Assembly (NCBI GenBank): GCA_938008165.1
Contig: CALLLP010000037.1
Span: 1 to 55,604 of the forward strand
Source: an uncultured Neomegalonema sp.
Lineage (GTDB): Bacteria > Pseudomonadota > Alphaproteobacteria > Rhodobacterales > Rhodobacteraceae
DNA: 55,604 nt
Direction of reading: 5' to 3'
Shown here: positions 45,256-54,897 of the stretch, piece after piece
Layout: every line of letters begins with the position of its first letter
How positions within the stretch are numbered: position 1 is the stretch's first letter
Position numbers and translations under genes: made by a program
Notes under the pieces: generated by a model
What the model saw: only the letters and a program-made list of their open reading frames with translations
What the model was told of the DNA's origin: nothing
Database searches by the model: none

Positions 45256-47886
45256 ATGGGCCGGGGCGATCCTATCGATCAGAGCATGTTTCGCTTTATC
45301 TGGCGGTATTCCCGGCGCGATCAGGTGTCGATTCTGGTCATTGTGCTGCTGTCGTTGCCCTTCTATTTCCTCGCGCTCGACCTGCCCAAGACCATCGTAA
45401 ACAAGGCCATTCAGGGCGAGGGGTTCGAAGGGGGGCAAAGTCAAAGTGCCTTTGGGATCGGCTTGCCCGCCCTGCCGCCGTTCTGGGACAATGATGTCGT
45501 TCTGTTCGGCGGTTTCATGCTGGAGCGTGTGCCGTTTCTCGTCTGGATGAGCCTGCTGTTTCTGGCCCTCGTCATCGTCAACGGCTTGTTCAAATACACG
45601 ATCAACACGGCCAAGGGCCGTCTGGGAGAGCGGATGCTGCGCCGTTTGCGCTTTATGCTGTTCGACCGCATCCTGCGATTTCCGCCCGAACGCTATGGCG
45701 GGATGAGGGCGTCCGAACTCTCGACGATGATCAAGGATGAGGTGGAGCCGCTGGGCGGTTTCATCGGAGATGCCTATGTGCAGCCGGTTTTTCTGGGCGG
45801 GCAGGTCATCACCGCGCTGGCCTTTATCTTTCTTCAGAATGTGTGGCTGGGGGTTGTGGCGGGTGTCATCGCGCTGATTCAGGCGCTGTTGATCCCGCGC
45901 CTCCGGGTGCCGATTCTGGCGCTGGGGCGCGAGCGGCAATTGACCGCGCGGGCGCTGGCGGGGCGCATTGGCGATGCGGTTGACGGGATCGCGGAAATCC
46001 ATGTCAACGGCACATCCGCCTATGAGGGGGCGGCCATTGGCGGGCTGCTGGGGCGGATTTTCACGATCCGATTCAGCCTGTATCAAAAAAAGTTTCTGGT
46101 GAAATTCATCAATAACCTGCTCGCCCAGATGACCCCGTTCCTGTTCTTTCTGGTGGGCGGATATTTTGCGATTATGGGGCGGCTCGATGTGGGCCAGCTT
46201 GTAGCGGTCATCGTTGCCTATAAGGAACTTCCCGGCCCGATGAAGGAGTTGATCGACTGGGATTTGCGGCGGCTGGACGGGGCAATCAAATACGAGCAGG
46301 TCGTTTCGCAATTCGCCGCCGCCAAGCCCGTTCCCGTTGGGCCGCAGCAGACCAAAGAGACCGATATCGGATTGGGCGCGTCGCTGGAAATTGCGGATCT
46401 TGCGATTGCCGAGAACGATCAGGCCCTTATCGATCCCCTCACGATCACGCTGCCCCTTGTCGGAGCCACGGGGATGAGCGGCGCAGGGGCGGGGGCGTTG
46501 CTGGAGACCCTCGCGCGGCTGCGGATGCCTGAGCGCGGGGCGATCCGGTTCGGGGGGCGCACCCTCGCCGAGATTCCGGCCCCCTGCCTTGCCCGCGACA
46601 TCAGCTATGTCGGCGAGACGGTTCATCTGGGCGGGGGAACGGTGTTCGATACGCTGGCTTATGGCCTGTTCCATGCGCCTCCGCAGGCCCCTGACGATGC
46701 GACGGTGCGCGAGGCGCGGCGCACGGGCAATCCGGTCAGCGGGGCAGAGGGTGACTGGATCGATTATGCCCGCGCCGGGGCCGCGACACCCGATGCGCTG
46801 AAGGCTGCGATGATCGATGTGATGGCGGTCGTGGAATGCAAGGCCGATCTGTATTCATGGGGTCTCAATCACCCGGTAGATACCCTGATCGATGCGCCGC
46901 GTATGATGCGCGCGCGCCGTCTGGTCGCCGATTCCATGCAGCGTTCTGGCTGGACCAACCTTGTCGAGCGGTTCGATATCGATGCCTATAACCGCAATGC
47001 CTCGATCGGCGAGAACATCGTCTTTGGGGCCGTGTCCGGCGCACCGTTCGGACAGGGGAATCTGGCGTCGAATGACTATATGCTGTCTGTCATGCGGGCA
47101 TCGGGGATGCATGATGCGCTGATCGAGACAGGGCGAGAGATCGGCGCGATCATGGTCGAAATCTTTGCCGGTCTGTCGCCGGATAACCCCCTCGTCGAGC
47201 AATTCAGCGTTGTTTCGGGCGAAGAACTGCCCGACCTAAAGGATACGCTGGCGCGCAAGACGATGACGCAGGGGGATCGGTTCCGATTATTGGCGCTGGC
47301 CTTCCGATATTGCGAGGTCCGCCATCGCCTCGACCTGATGACCCCTGCGCTAGAGGCCGGAATTTTAAAGGCGCGGGCGCTGTTCCGGTCCGGGTTGCCG
47401 GAGGATCAACGCGATGCCGTCAGCTTCTACGACCCCGAACGCCCGACCACCGGCGCGCTGATGATCGACGATATTCTGTTCGGCAAGATCGTCGGGGATG
47501 CCGCCCATGCCCGCGAACGGATCGAGGCATTGGTCCATGATGTTCTCGATGCGGAGGGATTGCTGGATGTCGTGCTGGAGGCCGGTCTGTCGAGCGAAAC
47601 CGGAAACCGGGCGCGGCATCTATCGACATCGCAGAAGCAGCGCCTTGCCGTGGCCAGAGCCTTGCTTCGGCGGCCTCGTCTGTTGCTCATCAACCGCGCG
47701 CTCGCCACGCTCGACTCCGTACAGGAGGCGCGTATCATGGAAAATATCATCCGCCATCTTGAGGGCCGTGCCGTGATGGCCAGCCTTGGCAGCATAATTT
47801 CCGACGACGTGTTTGACCGGCATGTGGTACTCGGAAAATCAGGGTCGCAGCGTCAGGCGAGAGAGGGGCACGATGGGATTGAATGA
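45256..47886 (+). CDS. ABC-exporter-like membrane protein with degenerate NBD
   Basis: An 876-residue protein. Residues 20-335 are a type 1 ABC exporter transmembrane domain with about six helices. The nucleotide-binding part is abnormal: the Walker A-like GATGMSGAGAGALL (404-416) lacks the lysine, the signature is LSTSQ (789-793), and Walker B reads LLLINRALATLD (809-820) with Asn-Arg in place of Asp-Glu. An insertion of about 350 residues separates the Walker A-like strand from the signature. It is thus probably unable to hydrolyse ATP. The start at 45256 has GGGGGG ahead. It overlaps the cNMP-binding gene by 14 bases, linking the two in one unit. Confidence 0.85.
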   Translation: MGRGDPIDQSMFRFIWRYSRRDQVSILVIVLLSLPFYFLALDLPKTIVNKAIQGEGFEGGQSQSAFGIGLPALPPFWDNDVVLFGGFMLERVPFLVWMSLLFLALVIVNGLFKYTINTAKGRLGERMLRRLRFMLFDRILRFPPERYGGMRASELSTMIKDEVEPLGGFIGDAYVQPVFLGGQVITALAFIFLQNVWLGVVAGVIALIQALLIPRLRVPILALGRERQLTARALAGRIGDAVDGIAEIHVNGTSAYEGAAIGGLLGRIFTIRFSLYQKKFLVKFINNLLAQMTPFLFFLVGGYFAIMGRLDVGQLVAVIVAYKELPGPMKELIDWDLRRLDGAIKYEQVVSQFAAAKPVPVGPQQTKETDIGLGASLEIADLAIAENDQALIDPLTITLPLVGATGMSGAGAGALLETLARLRMPERGAIRFGGRTLAEIPAPCLARDISYVGETVHLGGGTVFDTLAYGLFHAPPQAPDDATVREARRTGNPVSGAEGDWIDYARAGAATPDALKAAMIDVMAVVECKADLYSWGLNHPVDTLIDAPRMMRARRLVADSMQRSGWTNLVERFDIDAYNRNASIGENIVFGAVSGAPFGQGNLASNDYMLSVMRASGMHDALIETGREIGAIMVEIFAGLSPDNPLVEQFSVVSGEELPDLKDTLARKTMTQGDRFRLLALAFRYCEVRHRLDLMTPALEAGILKARALFRSGLPEDQRDAVSFYDPERPTTGALMIDDILFGKIVGDAAHARERIEALVHDVLDAEGLLDVVLEAGLSSETGNRARHLSTSQKQRLAVARALLRRPRLLLINRALATLDSVQEARIMENIIRHLEGRAVMASLGSIISDDVFDRHVVLGKSGSQRQAREGHDGIE

Positions 47887-48343
47887 AGAGGTTGCGATTT
47901 TATCGACAATCCCGCTGTTTTCCAAGATCGCCATGCCGCAGCTCAAGCTGATCGCTTTTTCCTGCCAGCGGGTCATTTTTCCGGACGGTCAGGAGATTTT
48001 TCGTCAGGGCGAGGCGGGCGATTGCGCCTATATCTTTTTGTCGGGCTGTGCCGATGTGTTTTTTGAAACGCCGGAAGGATCCCGCAAGATTTCGTCGATT
48101 CGGATGCATCAAATCACGGGTGAAGTGGCCGTTCTGGCCGATGTGCCGCGCACGGCGACCGTGCGGGCGACTGGCGAGGTTGTCGCGCTGAAGCTCGAAA
48201 AGGACGTTCTGCTGCGCATCATGGAGGATTTTCCCGATGTGGCGATCAAGATCACCCGTTTGCTCGCCTGGCGGCTTCATAATACCATCGAGCATATGCG
48301 CACCGATGCGCCGGTGGAGCCGACAGAGGGCACTTCACAATGA
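47873..48343 (+). CDS. Cyclic nucleotide-binding domain protein
   Basis: A 156-residue protein that is essentially one cNMP-binding domain (about residues 15-130), with LFSKIAMPQLKLIAF, the FRQGEAGDCAYIFLSG glycine-rich part, and the phosphate-binding GEVAVLADVPRTATVRA with the key Arg. It has no helix-turn-helix, so it is not a Crp-type regulator by itself. It should sense a cyclic nucleotide and act on a partner, most simply the coupled membrane protein. It overlaps that gene and lies 111 bases before the cyclase gene. Confidence 0.92.
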   Translation: MGLNEEVAILSTIPLFSKIAMPQLKLIAFSCQRVIFPDGQEIFRQGEAGDCAYIFLSGCADVFFETPEGSRKISSIRMHQITGEVAVLADVPRTATVRATGEVVALKLEKDVLLRIMEDFPDVAIKITRLLAWRLHNTIEHMRTDAPVEPTEGTSQ

Positions 48344-48454
48344 AGTCATCGGGGTACGTGCAATTCGGGGTTGATCGGGGCAGCCGATATTGCACCTTGA
48401 AAATTGTATGTGAAGATGGTGACTTTTTCAGTAGTTCGCGAGTGTTGGTGTTAG
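48344..48454. other. Gap before the cyclase gene
   Basis: A 111-base, AT-richer gap between the cNMP gene and the cyclase gene. I see no terminator and no strong promoter; an AT-rich stretch (TTGAAAATTGTATG) near 48397 might be part of a promoter. Confidence 0.25.
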
Positions 48455-51400
48455 ATGCAATATGAAGCACAGCCATGTGCATCCTGTGGCGAGGCGATTC
48501 CCGCCGAAGCCCGCTTTTGTTCGTTTTGCGGCGCGCCAGTTGCGCGTCAGCAGCGATCGACCGCCATCGATAACAGCGGAGAAAACCGCCAACTGACCGT
48601 CATGTTCTGTGATCTTGTCAGTTCCACAGCCTTGTCCAATCAGCTCGATGCCGAGGATTTGCGCGATCTCATTCGCGCCTATCAGGAAGTCTGCGCCGAT
48701 GCGATCGAGGCCTATGACGGCACGATCGGGCAGTATCTGGGCGACGGTGTGCTCGCCTATTTCGGCTATCCGAAGGCCAGCGAAAGCGCGGCGCTCCATG
48801 CGGCGGATGCGGCGCTCGATATCGTTAATGGCGTCATCGAGAAAAGCACCGCTCTGCTGCGCCGCCACGGAGTCGAGTTGTCGACCCGCGTTGCGCTGCA
48901 TACGGGCCGTGTCCTGATCGGCGAGATGGGCGCGGGGCAGACGCGCGACCGCCACGCCCTGACCGGAGCGACGCCAAACCTTGCCGCCCGCATTGAACAA
49001 ATCGCGCCCGTCAACGGCATCGCCATCAGCGCCCAGACCGCCGCCCTCGTCTCGCGCGCCTTCGAGGTTCAGACCTTGGGCCATCACGATCTCAAGGGAT
49101 TCGCGGACCCGATCGAGGTCTTTCAGGTCATGCGGAGGCGATGGGTCGTGCCTGTCCTGCCGGAGCGTAATTGCCCCTTGATTGGCCGGGATAACGAGCT
49201 TGAACAGCTTATGGCGGCCTGGACCAAGACGAATAAATCCTGCACTGCGCGCGTTTCGGTAATCGCCGAGCCGGGCATGGGTAAGTCCAGCATCGCCGCC
49301 GCTTTCATGGCGTCGATTGACCTGTCGCGGGATCGCGTGATCGAGATCAACGGAACCCTGCGCGACCGCAATACACCCTTTGCCTGCCTGCGCCGCGCCC
49401 TTGAGCGCTGGACCGGGCTTGGGGCGATTCATGCGGGGACATCATCGGAGGAACAGATTGCGCGCTGGTTCGGGGTGGAGACGCTCGACTCCTCGGTTCA
49501 TGCAACGACACTCTATCAGATTTTGACCGGCGAGATGGAGGATGGGAAAGAAGGGCGCGCCCGTGTGCTTGCCGCCTGTCGTGCCAGAATCGACATCATC
49601 CAAAAACCGATGGTGATTCTGGTCGAAGATGCCCATTGGGTCGATCCGTCCACGGCGGAGATGGTCGAGCATATCGTCGAGACAACGACAGGGGTGATGC
49701 TGCTGCGATTGTCGCGGCCCGATGCGGCGCCCTCTCCCAAACCGGAGCAGGAAACACGGATCGTCCTCTGCAAACTCGAAGCCCTTGCCTGTCGCCGGTT
49801 GATCGAGAATGTGGCGGGTGGTCCCGTTGAGGCCGAATTATCCAAGCGGATTACCCAAGTGTCTGACGGATTGCCGCTGTTTGTCGAGGAATTCACGAAA
49901 TCCCTGATTGAAAGCGCGGCAGTGATGCGGGTGCGCGGGGTGTTTCGACCGACGAACCTGCATACCCGGATCGCGACCCCCGCCTCGATCCTTGACCTGA
50001 TTACCGTGCGACTCGACTCCCTCGGCGGGGCAAAATCCCTCGCGCAGGTCTGCGCGGTACTGGGGCGCAGCTTTGACCGGGCCGCGCTTGCCGCCGTCAG
50101 CGGTGAGCAGGTCGATACGCTCGAAGCGATGCTGGGGCGGCTGATCGATGCGGGAATTTTGCTGCGGGAATGGAGCGGTCGGCTGACCTTTCGCCACGCG
50201 CTGTTCCAGACCGCCGCCTATGAAAGCCTCGTCAAGAGCGAGCGTCAGGCCCTGCATGGGCGCTTTCTCGACTGGCTGCATGAGCGCCCGAACCGGATGG
50301 AGGCGACGCCTCCCGAAACGATGGCCTTTCATCTCGAAGCCTGTGGGCGGGTGCGGGAGGCGATCGACCGCTATATGGAAGCGGGTATTCTGGCCGACCG
50401 TGCCTCGGCCAGCCTCGAAGCGGCGACGCATTTCAAGAAATGCTGCGATCTGATCCCAACGTTGCATAAGCGGGAGCGGATCGGGGCGCTTGCGCTCAAG
50501 GCGCAGGTGATGCTGGCCGGAGCCTTGCTGTCGGCGCGGGGGGCCGGGGCATCCGAGACACGCGATGCGTATGACGCGGCAATCCGCATCGCCGAAGGGT
50601 TGCCGGAATCCGAATGGCATTTCGCCGCTTATTGGGGATGGTGGCGCGTCTCCGAAAGCTTTGCCATGATGGCGGAGCGCGGAAGCTGGCTTGTCGATAA
50701 ATCCCGCTCGATGCAAGGGCTGGAATTCAAGCTTCAGGCCCAGCATTGCCTCTGGGCGAACGCGTTTCAGATTGCCGATTTCGACGCGTCGATCCGCAGT
50801 GCGCAGAACGGGCTGGAGCTTTATGAGGCGGGCCGGTTCTACGATAATGCGACGCTCTATGGCGGCCATGATTGTAAGGTCTGCGCCCTTGGGGAAATCG
50901 GCTTGGCGACATGGTTACAGGGCGCCGGGGATGAGGCGGTCGTCTCCGTCGATCAGGCAATTGCCCATGCAGAGCATCTGGATCATCTCGGATCACTGCT
51001 GCACGCGCTCGATATTGCGGTGATGCTTCACCATTACCGGCGCGATACCGACAGCACCCTGAATGTGGCCGAACGCCTGATTGCGTTGGCGACCGCCAAT
51101 GATCTGGAAGAATACCGCGCCAAGGGCGAAATCTTCACCGGCTGGGTGCAGGTGGAGCGTGGACATCGATGCAATGGCCTGAAGCGCATCGATAGGGGAT
51201 ATGCGATTCTGGAAGAGATCGGCACGCCGGAGGACTTTCCAGTCTATCAATCCATCCGTGCCCATGCCCTGTCGCATATGGGCGAGTTGGATCAGGCCCA
51301 AGGCGCTCTCCAGACGGCACAGGCCGTGATTGCCACCGAAGGGGTGAATTACTGGGGTGCAGAAATTGCGCGTTATCAAGCGGTTATCGAAAGCATGCGC

Positions 51401-51649
51401 CCCGAAGCAGATGGGGCGGCGATCCATGATCATCTCGATGATGCGTGCAGGCTAGCGCGCCAACAGGGGGCGCTGGCGCTGGAATTGCGGGCATGTCTGA
51501 CGCGGTTGAACTGGGCACGGCAAATGCGCGAGCCGATGGGCGATGCGTTGAAGGCGCTGCGCATCGTCCGGGATCGCTTTTCCACGAGCGCGAAGGGGCA
51601 TGAACTCGATGCCGCCGACGCCGCCCTCGCGTGCAGCACCATGGCATGA
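48455..51649 (+). CDS. Zinc-ribbon, class III nucleotide cyclase, NTPase and TPR-like protein
   Basis: A 1064-residue protein in four parts. A zinc ribbon (Cys8, 11, 22, 25) is followed by a class III cyclase domain (about 45-225) with metal-binding Asp53 (VMFCDLVSST) and Asp97 (LGDGVLAYFG) and the transition-state pair Asn175/Arg179 (PNLAARI). An AAA/STAND-like NTPase has Walker A AEPGMGKSS at 271-279 and Walker B ILVEDAHWVD near 390; a long helical TPR-like C-terminus follows. The positions that select adenine or guanine (Gln93, Ala168) are non-standard, so the product is unclear. Its stop overlaps the YcaO start (ATGA), tying it to the following pathway. Confidence 0.9.
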   Translation: MQYEAQPCASCGEAIPAEARFCSFCGAPVARQQRSTAIDNSGENRQLTVMFCDLVSSTALSNQLDAEDLRDLIRAYQEVCADAIEAYDGTIGQYLGDGVLAYFGYPKASESAALHAADAALDIVNGVIEKSTALLRRHGVELSTRVALHTGRVLIGEMGAGQTRDRHALTGATPNLAARIEQIAPVNGIAISAQTAALVSRAFEVQTLGHHDLKGFADPIEVFQVMRRRWVVPVLPERNCPLIGRDNELEQLMAAWTKTNKSCTARVSVIAEPGMGKSSIAAAFMASIDLSRDRVIEINGTLRDRNTPFACLRRALERWTGLGAIHAGTSSEEQIARWFGVETLDSSVHATTLYQILTGEMEDGKEGRARVLAACRARIDIIQKPMVILVEDAHWVDPSTAEMVEHIVETTTGVMLLRLSRPDAAPSPKPEQETRIVLCKLEALACRRLIENVAGGPVEAELSKRITQVSDGLPLFVEEFTKSLIESAAVMRVRGVFRPTNLHTRIATPASILDLITVRLDSLGGAKSLAQVCAVLGRSFDRAALAAVSGEQVDTLEAMLGRLIDAGILLREWSGRLTFRHALFQTAAYESLVKSERQALHGRFLDWLHERPNRMEATPPETMAFHLEACGRVREAIDRYMEAGILADRASASLEAATHFKKCCDLIPTLHKRERIGALALKAQVMLAGALLSARGAGASETRDAYDAAIRIAEGLPESEWHFAAYWGWWRVSESFAMMAERGSWLVDKSRSMQGLEFKLQAQHCLWANAFQIADFDASIRSAQNGLELYEAGRFYDNATLYGGHDCKVCALGEIGLATWLQGAGDEAVVSVDQAIAHAEHLDHLGSLLHALDIAVMLHHYRRDTDSTLNVAERLIALATANDLEEYRAKGEIFTGWVQVERGHRCNGLKRIDRGYAILEEIGTPEDFPVYQSIRAHALSHMGELDQAQGALQTAQAVIATEGVNYWGAEIARYQAVIESMRPEADGAAIHDHLDDACRLARQQGALALELRACLTRLNWARQMREPMGDALKALRIVRDRFSTSAKGHELDAADAALACSTMA

Positions 51650-52869
51650 TCCCGGATCGGAAGGGATGGCGCGCGGGGGGGCGGCGGGCATGTGACCCCG
51701 CGCAGACCTGGGCCAAGCTGTCGCCCTTGCTGCCCGTGATCGGAATTTCGCGGGTGGCGGATATTACGGGTCTCGACTGTATCGGCATCCCCGTTTTTAC
51801 CGCTTGCCGTCCCAATTCGCGGTCCCTGTCGGTGTTTCAGGGCAAAGGGGTCAGCATCGATGCCGCCCGCGTTTCCGCCGTGATGGAAGCCTATGAAACA
51901 TGGTGCGCCGAGCGCATCGACCGACCGCTGAAACTCGCCAGCATCGACGAGATCGTGCATTCCCATTCGCTCGTGGATGTGTCGCGCCTGCCCTTGATGA
52001 CGCCGGATGGGGTGGACCCGGCCTTGCCGTTTCTGTGGATCGAGGGGGAGGACATGCTTTCGGGGGCGCGCAAATGGCTGCCCTTCGAGATGGTCCATGC
52101 GAATTATGCCATCCCGGAGCCGCCCCATTCCGGCGGGTTTGCCGCGACGACCAATGGTCTTGCCTCTGGCAATACGCGTGAGGAAGCGGTGCTGCATGCG
52201 ATGATGGAGGTCATCGAGCGCGATGCCGTTACGCTGTGGAAGCTGGGCGAAAATGCGTGGGGCAACGAGACGGCGCTGCGGCTGGAAACGGTGACTGATC
52301 CCGCATGTGGGGCTGTGCTGCGCCGCTTTGCGGATGCGGGGATCGCTGTGGCGGTCTGGGATATGCGCTCCGATACCGGGGCGCCGTGTTTCCTGTGCCT
52401 GATCGCCGAACCGGGGGGCGAGACGGGCATGGCGGAATTTGGAGCGGGCGCGCATCCCGCACCCGAAGTGGCCCTCATGCGAGCCTTGACCGAGGCAGCG
52501 CAGGCCCGCACGACCTTTATCGCCGGAGCGCGGGAGGATATTCCCGATGCCGATTATGAGCCCGAAGCATTGGCCGAGCGCCGGGTGATGGCTGAAGCGT
52601 TGATGGGCGGTCTGACCCCGGAATGCGATTTCGCGGCGATCGCGTCGATGGAAACCGAGGATTTCGCCGGGGATATTGCGGCGACGCTTCAGGCGTTGCG
52701 CAAGATTGGCATCGGGGAGGTGATGGCCGTCGATCTCGACCACGCGCATCTGCCTTTTGCGGTTGTGCGCGTGGTCATACCGGGGTTGGAGGCGGCGCTG
52801 GAGGGGCCGTCATCGCCCTATGTCCCCGGCGACCGCGCATCGCGTTTGTTGAGGGAGCGCGACCGATGA
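51646..52869 (+). CDS. YcaO-type ATP-dependent peptide-modifying enzyme
   Basis: A 407-residue YcaO enzyme. The family uses ATP to activate peptide backbone amides, forming azolines or, with TfuA, thioamides. ATP/Mg-binding motifs are FQGKGVS, SAVMEAYETWCAE (paired Glu), NGLASGN, and EVIERDAV, and the C-terminal part reads RVVIPGLE then YVPGDRAS, typical of TfuA-associated YcaO proteins rather than azoline ones with Pro-rich ends. The start at 51646 overlaps the cyclase stop by four bases and the stop overlaps tfuA likewise. Its target is inferred to be the repeat protein at 54898. Confidence 0.92.
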   Translation: MIPDRKGWRAGGRRACDPAQTWAKLSPLLPVIGISRVADITGLDCIGIPVFTACRPNSRSLSVFQGKGVSIDAARVSAVMEAYETWCAERIDRPLKLASIDEIVHSHSLVDVSRLPLMTPDGVDPALPFLWIEGEDMLSGARKWLPFEMVHANYAIPEPPHSGGFAATTNGLASGNTREEAVLHAMMEVIERDAVTLWKLGENAWGNETALRLETVTDPACGAVLRRFADAGIAVAVWDMRSDTGAPCFLCLIAEPGGETGMAEFGAGAHPAPEVALMRALTEAAQARTTFIAGAREDIPDADYEPEALAERRVMAEALMGGLTPECDFAAIASMETEDFAGDIAATLQALRKIGIGEVMAVDLDHAHLPFAVVRVVIPGLEAALEGPSSPYVPGDRASRLLRERDR

Positions 52870-53609
52870 CGATTTGCGTCTTTCTGGGGCCGAGCCTGCC
52901 ACGGGCAGAGGCGGAGGCGATCCTGCCTGCGATCTATCTGCCGCCCGCCCGGCGGGGCGATGTGCTGGCCGCAATTCGCGCGCATGACCCCAAAGCCATC
53001 GCCTTGATCGACGGATATTTCGAGCAGGTGCCGTCGGTCTGGCACAAGGAGCTTCTCTGGGCGCTCGATCAGGGGGTTCGGCTCTATGGCGCGGCGAGCA
53101 TGGGGGCGCTGCGGGCGGCGGAACTGTCGCAATTTGGCATGAAGGGGATGGGGCGGATCTTCGATGCTTATATGGCCGGGCGGTTCGATCCGTTCGACGA
53201 CCCCTTCGACCGCGATGACGAGGTGGCGGTCGTTCATGGCCCGGCCGAAATCGGGTATCCGTCTTCCGAGGCGATGGTCGATATACGCGCCACCCTCGCC
53301 CGCGCATCACAGTCGGGCATCATCGACCGCGCCACGATGCACGGCCTGGCGGCGACGGCCAGCGCGATTTTCTACAAGCATCGCAGTTGGAAAACCGTTC
53401 TCGACAATGCGGATGTGCCCTCGGCCACGGTTGCCCCCCTGCGCGCATGGATTGCGCAGAACCGCATATCCCAAAAGCGCCTCGACGCCGCCGCCCTTTT
53501 GGGTCACCTTACAGATCGGGATTGGGATCGGGGTCGGGATTTCGAGATTCCTGCTTTTCGCTTCGAGCAGACATTGCTCTGGAACGATGCTGTTTCCGGT
53601 ATGGATTGA
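52866..53609 (+). CDS. TfuA-like protein
   Basis: A 247-residue TfuA-like protein, named from the trifolitoxin locus. TfuA proteins partner YcaO enzymes to deliver sulfur for thioamide formation. Seen are VFLGPSLPR at the N-terminus, ALIDGYFEQVPSVWHKE, GAASMGALRAAEL, FGMKGMGRIFDAY and the DDEVAVVHGP stretch, all hallmark segments. It overlaps ycaO by four bases and precedes the peptidase gene by 12 bases, with GAGGGGG as its neighbour's ribosome site. No nearby sulfurtransferase was found in the window. Confidence 0.93.
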   Translation: MTICVFLGPSLPRAEAEAILPAIYLPPARRGDVLAAIRAHDPKAIALIDGYFEQVPSVWHKELLWALDQGVRLYGAASMGALRAAELSQFGMKGMGRIFDAYMAGRFDPFDDPFDRDDEVAVVHGPAEIGYPSSEAMVDIRATLARASQSGIIDRATMHGLAATASAIFYKHRSWKTVLDNADVPSATVAPLRAWIAQNRISQKRLDAAALLGHLTDRDWDRGRDFEIPAFRFEQTLLWNDAVSGMD

Positions 53610-53621
53610 GGGGGTGCCGGG

Positions 53622-54848
53622 ATGAGTTTCTCACTCAATGATTTTTATCGACCCGGTGGAACGCGGTTCAGACTCTATGCCCAATCGCCCGTCTTGCCGG
53701 ATTTCAGCGAGCCGGAAATCGTCTGGGTCTCGTCGCCCGCCGGGTCGCTCGGTCCCGGCCCGTCCGATTTTCGCATGTTCGCGGTGCAGCCGATCGACAA
53801 GAAACCCTATGGCGACGATGCGCAATCGCCTTATCGCGGCCCCCGCGAAGCCCCGGCAATGCCCGGCCATGGGGGGCATTTCGATCATATTGCGCCCGGT
53901 GATCCGGCGTATCCTTGTGTCCATATGTTCGGCTCCGTTCGCCGGGTGCTCGATGTCTGGGAAACGTATCTTGGCGGCCCGGTTCACTGGCATTTCAACA
54001 TCACGCATCCCCGGCTTGAACTGATTGCGCATGTGCCATGGGATAATGCCCATTTCGGCTGGGGCTTTATGGAATGTGGCGAGGGCGCGGATGACAAGGG
54101 CGTGCAGCGTCCCTTTGCCCTGAATTTCGACATTCTCGCCCATGAAACCGGCCATGGCATGATCTTCTCGATCGTGGGAATGCCGACGCCCGAAACGCTG
54201 ACCACCAGTTATCGCGGCTTTCACGAATCCGCCTCCGATTGTGTGGCGATGATCTCGGCGCTGCATTTCGATCGGTTTGTCGATCATGTCTTGCGGGTTT
54301 GTCAGGGCAATCTCTATGTCGAAAACGAGATGAACCGGATCGGCGAGTTGTCGAAGACCCGGCAAATTCGCAAGGCATCGAACGCGCTCAAACTGTCCGA
54401 TGTGATCAGCGTGGATACGCCCTCCAAGGATGTCACCGGCAAGCAGGTGCACCAACTCGGACAGCCGCATACGGGCGCGATCTTCGATATCATGGTCGAG
54501 TTCTATCTGGATCGGCTGGTTTCGTCGCGGGTCGTGTCGCGGGAGATGGCCGATCATCAGCGCGAGGCGGCGCGTCAGGGCCGCGCGGATAAGGCCGATT
54601 GTGGCCGGTTTGCCGATGCCTTTGCACGTGAACCGGAGGTCTTCCGGCATGCCCTATGCGATGCGCGCGACATGCTGGGGCTGCGTCTGGCGGAGACATG
54701 GCGCCGGTTGACGCCCCATGACTTCGTATTCGGCAAGGAAATCGCGACCTTGCTGAAAGTAGATGCGGAGTTGAGCGGTAATCGTCACCGCCAGATGATA
54801 CTGGATTGTTTCGAATGGCGGGAAATTTCGATTAGCCTTTCGCGATAG
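53622..54848 (+). CDS. Zinc metallopeptidase (HETGH, gluzincin-like)
   Basis: A 408-residue protein with HETGH at residues 174-178 (two histidines and a catalytic glutamate) and FHESASD near 200-206, where Glu202 fits the third zinc ligand of the gluzincin pattern. It has no signal peptide, so it probably acts inside the cell. A histidine-rich part (GHGGHFDH) lies near residue 84. I do not recognise a named family beyond this. Placed directly between TfuA and the repeat protein, it is a good candidate for leader removal or cutting between repeats; other proteolytic roles are possible. Confidence 0.82.
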   Translation: MSFSLNDFYRPGGTRFRLYAQSPVLPDFSEPEIVWVSSPAGSLGPGPSDFRMFAVQPIDKKPYGDDAQSPYRGPREAPAMPGHGGHFDHIAPGDPAYPCVHMFGSVRRVLDVWETYLGGPVHWHFNITHPRLELIAHVPWDNAHFGWGFMECGEGADDKGVQRPFALNFDILAHETGHGMIFSIVGMPTPETLTTSYRGFHESASDCVAMISALHFDRFVDHVLRVCQGNLYVENEMNRIGELSKTRQIRKASNALKLSDVISVDTPSKDVTGKQVHQLGQPHTGAIFDIMVEFYLDRLVSSRVVSREMADHQREAARQGRADKADCGRFADAFAREPEVFRHALCDARDMLGLRLAETWRRLTPHDFVFGKEIATLLKVDAELSGNRHRQMILDCFEWREISISLSR

Positions 54849-54897
54849 ACGTGTGTAATTTGTGCTAGCAGATGATGCGATCTGAAGGGGCAGCACC

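Noticed and set aside
45241..46674. 477-codon open frame on the - strand
   Set aside because: Antisense to the exporter-like gene; composition is that of a shadow frame.
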